The translations under genes and the position numbers were made by a program. Shown here one piece after another: positions 59,842 to 64,000 of a DNA stretch of 64,000 bases; position 1 is the first letter of the stretch; each line of letters opens with the position of its first letter. The DNA is from VAYN01 sp963702075 (GTDB lineage Bacteria > Actinomycetota > Thermoleophilia > Solirubrobacterales > 70-9): positions 2,604,001-2,668,000 of the forward strand of contig OY969703.1 of the NCBI GenBank assembly GCA_963702075.1, in the 5' to 3' direction. A model generated the notes under the pieces. The model did no database searches. It saw only the letters and a program-made list of their open reading frames with translations, and was not told where the DNA came from.

Positions 59842-60843
59842 ATGGCCAGCCAGCCGATTGCCACCCCAGCCGCCCCGGACGTCCAGGCCTCGTTGCCGGC
59901 GACGCAGGTCGGCCTCTCTCGCGTCGGCGTCACCGGCGTCGAGAAGGTGATCCGGGTCAAGACCGACGGCGTCGAGAACCTCTTCTACGCCGAGTTCGAG
60001 TGCTTCGTCGACCTCAACCCGCAGCAGGCGGGCGTCCACATGTCTCGGTTCGAGGAGATCGTCGGCGAGGCGATCGACGAGGTGGTGCTCGGCGAGGCGT
60101 TCAAGGCCGAGGTGCTCGCCGCCCACGTCGCCGAGCGGGTGCGCGAGCGCCAGGGCGGCCAGCGCGCCGAGGTCTCGGTCGCCGCCCGTTACCCGGAGAC
60201 GGCGAAGACGCCGGAGACCGACAAGAGCACCCAGGAGATCTACGTCCTCTACGGCACCGCCGTCGCCTCCGAGCGCGGCACCCGCACCCTCACCGGGGTC
60301 GAGGCCCAGGGCATGACCGCCTGTCCCTGCGCGCAGGAGATGGTCGCCGGCCTGGCCCGTGAACGCCTCGCGGGCGACGGCTTCAACGCCGAGGAGATCG
60401 AGCGGATCATCGACCTCGTCCCGATCGCCACCCACAACCAGCGCGGCGTCGGCACCCTCTACGTCGGCTGCCCCGAGGGGGGCCCCGCCTGGATCGAGGC
60501 ACCGGAGCTGCTGCGAATCGTCGAGACCTCGATGAGCTCGGAGATCTACGAGCTGATGAAGCGCAGCGACGAGATGTCGGTCGTCGTCAAAGCCCACGAA
60601 AACCCGCGCTTCGTCGAGGACTGCGTCCGCGAGATGGTCCGCCAGGTCGTCGAGGACTACCCCGACCTGCCGGAGGAGACCTTCGTGATGGCGCGCCAGG
60701 AGAACCTCGAGACGATCCACCGCCACAACGTCGTTGCCGAGCGCTACGGCACCCTCGCCGAGCTCCGCGCCGAGGTCCTGCAGGGCCAGCCCAGCCCGCA
60801 TCACCTAACGATGCGCGAGTGGCTCGAGGCGCCGGCCTCTTAA
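59842..60843 (+). CDS. folE2: GTP cyclohydrolase FolE2/MptA type
   Basis: 333 residues. Signatures of the IB-type cyclohydrolase: VHMSRFEEIVGEAIDE, the metal-binding Cys region MTACPCAQE and PIATHNQRGVGTLYVG. The Glu and His/Cys ligands appear in place. It converts GTP to dihydroneopterin triphosphate or a cyclic phosphate for pterin synthesis. The CPC form and length are close to archaeal MptA; the exact product cannot be told. It is divergent from rpoD. Confidence 0.82.
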   Translation: MASQPIATPAAPDVQASLPATQVGLSRVGVTGVEKVIRVKTDGVENLFYAEFECFVDLNPQQAGVHMSRFEEIVGEAIDEVVLGEAFKAEVLAAHVAERVRERQGGQRAEVSVAARYPETAKTPETDKSTQEIYVLYGTAVASERGTRTLTGVEAQGMTACPCAQEMVAGLARERLAGDGFNAEEIERIIDLVPIATHNQRGVGTLYVGCPEGGPAWIEAPELLRIVETSMSSEIYELMKRSDEMSVVVKAHENPRFVEDCVREMVRQVVEDYPDLPEETFVMARQENLETIHRHNVVAERYGTLAELRAEVLQGQPSPHHLTMREWLEAPAS

Positions 60844-60916
60844 CATTCCCGCGGAGGACGACCGGACCCCTTACCAACACGTCCTGGTTGACGGCGTCTA
60901 CCAGAGCGTGTCGCTA

Positions 60917-61033
60917 GGAGGGATGGGTGTCCCTCTCGGGGCCGGCGTCCTGTTGCCGGCACAGACCACTCAGCGAGAGACGGGCAACTTAGAGGCCGGC
61001 AACCCAGGTCTCGAGAGGGATACCCATCCCTCC
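60917..61033. repeat. Long imperfect inverted repeat with nested inner stem
   Basis: In the 229-nt gap between folE2 and the oxidoreductase gene, 60917-60938 pairs with 61012-61033 over 22 bp with one G-U. The 73-nt loop contains an 8-bp stem (TTGCCGGC 60953-60960 with GCCGGCAA 60995-61002). A further hairpin with ACACG/CGTGT and CTGGT/ACCAG lies upstream (about 60876-60912). The architecture is like the elements at 13088 and 36447, but the TAATTA and single-stranded motifs are absent. Confidence 0.75.
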
Positions 61034-61072
61034 CTGCAAGAGAACGCCTGACCCCAGCTGTCACAACCCGCC

Positions 61073-62293
61073 ATGCTCTCTCGTCTAGAGGGCATGAACG
61101 GATCGAAGAAGGGCATAGTCATCGGTGGAGGGCCGGCTGGGCTCGTGGCTGCGACTCGGCTGGCTGAAGGTGGTGTCGAGACGACTCTCCTGGAGGGCGC
61201 GTCGCAGTTCGGGGGGCGGGCTGCTTCGGAGCGGCGGGATGGGTTCTTTTTGAACCAGGGCCCGCACGCCCTCTATGTAGGCGGGCCGGCGATGCGGGAG
61301 CTGAAGGCGATGGGAATCGAGCTGGAGTGGTGGAACCCTGTCTCGCCCAGCTCGGTCTTCGTGCGCGGGGGCAAATCGCGCCGGTCGCCAGGGGGCGTCC
61401 TCGGCATGGCGCCATTGCTCCGGCAGATCTATCGCCGGCCGATCGAGGAGCTGGCTGAGCTCTCGACGACCGAATGGCTGCGGCAGAGCCTGCGCTCGGA
61501 GAAGGCGCGAGAAGCCGCAGCTGCGTTCGTCCGAGTGACCACCTTCATCGCCAACCAGGACCAGCTCAGCGCCGATGTCGCTGCCACGCAGCTGAAGATC
61601 GGGCTCTGGCCCGGCGTCCGCTATCTCGAAGGAGGGTGGCAATCGCTGGTGGATGCTTTAGCCACCAAGGCCGAAGCCTCTGGCGCGGCCTTGCGGACCC
61701 GCGCCGCGGTCCGGCTCCTCCACCGCGAGGCCGGCGGCTGGACGGTGGCGCTTGACGAGGAGACGCTGCACGCCGACGTCTTGGTCGTTGCCACCGGCGG
61801 CCCCGAAGACGTCGCCAAGCTGCTCGGCGAGAAAACGCCGCCGGCGCCGGGACCGGCTGCCGAGATAAGCACGTTTGACCTGGGGCTGCGGCGCCTGCCG
61901 CGCCGGACTCGCCGGTTCGCGCTGGGCGTCGACAAGCCGACCTATCTTTCCCGCCATTCGCCACCGGACCAACGCGACGGCGCCCTGCTCAGCCTCGCCA
62001 GCTACGCGCGTGAACCACGACAGGCGCTCGAAGATACGGCCGACGTTCTCCAGCCGGGGTGGCGCGAGCAGCTGACCCTCGAACGGTTCCTGCCACGGAT
62101 GATCCCGGTCACGGCGATCGCCACGCCGGCGACCGGCGGGCTTGCCGGCCGGCCGGCGGTCGACCGCGGTGAGGGCCTCTACCTGGCTGGCGATTGGGTC
62201 GGGCCCGAAGGCTGGCTGGTCGACGCGGCGATCGCCAGCGGAGCTGCCGCTGCGGCGGCGGCGCTGGAGAAGCCGGTGGCAGCGCTGGCATGA
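61073..62293 (+). CDS. FAD-dependent oxidoreductase, phytoene-desaturase-like
   Basis: 406 residues from ATG 61073 (ATG 61094 is an alternative). The dinucleotide-binding motif VIGGGPAGLVAATRLAEGG is followed by LLEGASQFGGRAASE and NQGPHALYVGGPA, as in carotenoid desaturases and protoporphyrinogen-oxidase-like enzymes. The C-terminal GLYLAGDWVGPEGWLVDAAI is the FAD-binding end. The product ends in ATGA overlap with the ECF sigma gene. The substrate is unknown. Confidence 0.85.
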   Translation: MLSRLEGMNGSKKGIVIGGGPAGLVAATRLAEGGVETTLLEGASQFGGRAASERRDGFFLNQGPHALYVGGPAMRELKAMGIELEWWNPVSPSSVFVRGGKSRRSPGGVLGMAPLLRQIYRRPIEELAELSTTEWLRQSLRSEKAREAAAAFVRVTTFIANQDQLSADVAATQLKIGLWPGVRYLEGGWQSLVDALATKAEASGAALRTRAAVRLLHREAGGWTVALDEETLHADVLVVATGGPEDVAKLLGEKTPPAPGPAAEISTFDLGLRRLPRRTRRFALGVDKPTYLSRHSPPDQRDGALLSLASYAREPRQALEDTADVLQPGWREQLTLERFLPRMIPVTAIATPATGGLAGRPAVDRGEGLYLAGDWVGPEGWLVDAAIASGAAAAAAALEKPVAALA

Positions 62294-63165
62294 ACGCCGA
62301 TGTTTTCGCTGCCTGCCGCCCTCGGCTGCTGGGCATCGCCTATGGCCTGCTCGGGGAGCTGACCGAGGCGGAAGACGTCGTCCAGGACGCTTGGCTGCGA
62401 TGGGAGAAGGCCGACCGCAGCGCCGTCCGCAACGCCGAGCCGTTCCTGGTCACGGTGACGACGAGACTGGCGCTCGACAGGCTGCGCTCGGCGCGCGCCC
62501 GCCGCGAGGTTTACGTCGGCCCATGGCTGCCCGAGCCGTTGGTCACCGACCCCGAGACGCCGGAGTCGAAGGCGATCGAGGCCGAGCGGTTGAGCCTGGC
62601 ACTGCTCGGCGCGCTCGAGCGGCTGAACCCGGTCGAGCGCGCGGTCCTCGTCCTGCGCGATGTCTTCGACCTCGAGTACGCCGAGATCGCCGACATCCTC
62701 GAGAAGACGCCCGCCAACGTCAGGCAGATCGCTAAGCGCGCCCGCGAGCACGCCGGTGACCCGACCCGCCGCCGGCCAGTCGGCGAGGAGGAACGGCAGA
62801 GGCTCGCAACCGCGTTCCTCGCAGCATCGATCTCCGGCGACGTCGAGGAGATCCGCGCTTTGCTCGCCGCCGACGCAATCATGTACACGGATGGCGGCGG
62901 GGTGGTCACCGCAGCCCGCAAGCCGATCTACGGCAGCGACAAGATCGCCCGCTTCATGGTCGGCGTCCAGCGCAAGTCCCACTTCCCCGACGATCCCGTC
63001 TACACGCCGGTCCTGGTCAACGGCGATCCCGGCGTCCGCATGGACAGCGAAACCGACGGCTTCCTCAGCATCATCGCGATCGAGGTCGCCGAGGGCACCG
63101 TCCAGGGGATTCGCTTCTTCAACAATCCGGAGCGGTTTCCGGTCGATTTTCCCAGCCGGACCTAG
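62290..63165 (+). CDS. ECF41-type RNA polymerase sigma factor (SigJ-like)
   Basis: 291 residues from ATG 62290. Region 2 has RPRLLGIAYGLLGELTEAED and VVQDAWLRW. Region 4 has LNPVERAVLVLRDVFDLEYA. A C-terminal SnoaL-like domain follows, with DGGGVVTAARKPIYGSDKIA. This architecture fits ECF41, in which the C-terminal domain regulates activity and no separate anti-sigma is encoded. It is translationally coupled to the oxidoreductase upstream, the usual kind of partner of ECF41 factors. Confidence 0.9.
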   Translation: MNADVFAACRPRLLGIAYGLLGELTEAEDVVQDAWLRWEKADRSAVRNAEPFLVTVTTRLALDRLRSARARREVYVGPWLPEPLVTDPETPESKAIEAERLSLALLGALERLNPVERAVLVLRDVFDLEYAEIADILEKTPANVRQIAKRAREHAGDPTRRRPVGEEERQRLATAFLAASISGDVEEIRALLAADAIMYTDGGGVVTAARKPIYGSDKIARFMVGVQRKSHFPDDPVYTPVLVNGDPGVRMDSETDGFLSIIAIEVAEGTVQGIRFFNNPERFPVDFPSRT

Positions 63166-63276
63166 ACACACATTTGAAATATCTGTTCGACAGCCGCTTG
63201 CGGACTGTCACAGTATGTGTGACTCTGACAGACTCTCCTTCAGGGTAGATTTGAACTTTGGATGGAAAGGAACTAG

Positions 63277-63681
63277 ATGCCCCCCGCTAACGTTTTTGAC
63301 GAGGCCCGTGACGCCCTTGAGAGGTCAGTCCGTGAGCTTCGTGAGCAGCTGAGCCAAGCCGAGGAAGCCCTCGAGAAGCTCGGTGGCAAAGTCACCCGCC
63401 GCGCCCCCGGTCGCCGCGGGCCCGGCCGCCCCAAAGGCAGCACCAACAAAACCACCAGTGGCAGTGGCACCACCGCTCCGCGCCGGCGCCGCAAACGGCG
63501 AGGCGGCACCCGTGCCGATCAGGCCGTAAGCCTGATCGAGAGTCAGCCCGGGATCAGCGCCTCGGACGTCGCCAAAACGATGAAAATCAAGCCAAATTAT
63601 CTGTACCGCGTGCTCGGCGACCTCGAGAAAGAGGGTCGCGTGAAAAAGAACGGTCGCCAGTACTACCCAGCTGGCGGTTGA
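63277..63681 (+). CDS. AT-hook/winged-helix DNA-binding protein
   Basis: 134 residues. An N-terminal coiled coil (ALERSVRELREQLSQAEEAL), an AT-hook-like basic region (RRGPGRPKGSTNK), a basic linker (RRRRKRRGG), and a small winged-helix (ADQAVSLIESQPGISASDVA, then YLYRVLGDLEKEGRVKKNGR) are seen in order. It looks like a nucleoid-associated or regulatory protein. The upstream 111 nt contain CTGACA and TAGATT at a 15-nt spacing, a weak promoter. It is followed by a strong bidirectional terminator. Confidence 0.75.
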   Translation: MPPANVFDEARDALERSVRELREQLSQAEEALEKLGGKVTRRAPGRRGPGRPKGSTNKTTSGSGTTAPRRRRKRRGGTRADQAVSLIESQPGISASDVAKTMKIKPNYLYRVLGDLEKEGRVKKNGRQYYPAGG

Positions 63682-63714
63682 TCGGTACCCACCGTTACTG
63701 CAGGCGGTTGCAGC

Positions 63715-63748
63715 AAAAAAAGAGGCCGGCATCTGCCGGCCTCTTTTT
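63715..63748. terminator. Bidirectional intrinsic terminator
   Basis: A perfect 10-bp stem AGAGGCCGGC (63721-63730) with GCCGGCCTCT (63735-63744), loop ATCT, is flanked by an A-run on the left and TTTTCT on the right. It lies between the convergent DNA-binding-protein and mdh genes and can serve both. Confidence 0.9.
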
Positions 63749-63767
63749 CTAGGTGCAGGTGACGCGC

Positions 63768-64000
63768 TTAGATCAGCCCGAGCTGGCTGACCGCGTCCCG
63801 CTCCTCCTGCAGCTCCATCACGCTGCGGTCGATCCGCTCGCGGGAGAAGTCCGGAACGTCGAGGCCCTGGACGATGCTCCACTCGCCGCCGCTGCAGGTG
63901 CAGGGCATGCCGCAGACGATCCCCTCACCGATCCCGTAGGAACCGTCGGCGGGAACACCCATCGAGACCCAGTCGCCGTCGGGGGTGCCGAGCACCCAGT
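63768..64000 (-). CDS. mdh: Malate dehydrogenase, 3' part (5' end outside window)
   Basis: The last 77 or so codons are visible. The sequence WVSMGVPADGSYGIGEGIVC, then GEWSIVQGLDVPDFSRERID and ELQEERDAVSQLGLI, matches the C terminus of the NAD-dependent malate dehydrogenase group found in actinobacteria. The catalytic His and NAD domain lie beyond the right edge. It would oxidise malate to oxaloacetate in the TCA cycle. Confidence 0.85.
   Translation of the reverse strand, partial: WVLGTPDGDWVSMGVPADGSYGIGEGIVCGMPCTCSGGEWSIVQGLDVPDFSRERIDRSVMELQEERDAVSQLGLI

Overview
This is a high-GC bacterial chromosome segment. The S14 protein carries four zinc-binding cysteines, and the gene repertoire (FadD15-like ligase, deazaflavin nitroreductase, ECF41 sigma factor, long charged ribosomal-protein tails) suggests an actinobacterium. 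I infer a member of Thermoleophilia/Solirubrobacterales from overall gene style; that placement is not demonstrated here. The window is almost fully coding and contains no rRNA, insertion sequence or CRISPR array.

Left flank (1-13.1 kb): a glycoside hydrolase cut by the left edge, tRNA-Pro, a large secreted or membrane-anchored protein that may belong to the TULIP/P47 family, an alpha/beta hydrolase, a DsbA-like oxidoreductase, an acyl-CoA ligase, a patatin, a D-Ala-D-Ala carboxypeptidase, ligA-surE and truA.

Translation/transcription block (13.2-50.2 kb): read on the minus strand from high to low coordinate, rpmG-secE-nusG-rplK-rplA-rplJ-rplL-rpoB-rpoC, then fusA-tuf, then the S10-spc-alpha series (rpsJ, rplC, rplD, rplW, rplB, rpsS, rplV, rpsC, rplP, rpmC, rpsQ, rplN, rplX, rplE, rpsN, rpsH, rplF, rplR, rpsE, rpmD, rplO, secY, adk, map; then rpmJ, rpsM, rpsK, rpsD, rpoA, rplQ). 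Many neighbours overlap by 1-8 nt, which fits translational coupling. Three departures from the usual layout stand out. rpsL-rpsG lie divergently on the plus strand. No infA is present. An O-methyltransferase, thyX and a coiled-coil gene sit between map and rpmJ.

Right flank (50.3-64 kb): a degenerate GGDEF/EAL protein, acyl-CoA dehydrogenase, a CxC-type small protein coupled to an RsbW-like ATPase, tRNA-Thr, a redox lipoprotein, an SDR-MerR pair, a PD-(D/E)XK nuclease whose reading frame runs straight through tRNA-Tyr, the primary sigma factor, an FolE2/MptA-type cyclohydrolase, a desaturase-like oxidoreductase coupled to an ECF41 sigma factor, an AT-hook/winged-helix protein, and the 3' end of malate dehydrogenase.

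The most novel signals are non-coding or cross-cutting. (1) A nested double-palindrome element occurs twice, each time directly after a ribosomal-protein operon and in the same orientation relative to it; its single-stranded segments are conserved while both stems differ but stay complementary. (2) An 84-bp palindrome-rich repeat (82/84 identical) is embedded in frame in the C-terminal tails of both S5 and L10, starting at residue 180 in each. (3) The nuclease, tRNA-Tyr and an AbrB-like domain share one open frame. (4) A textbook intrinsic terminator sits in the fusA 5' leader.
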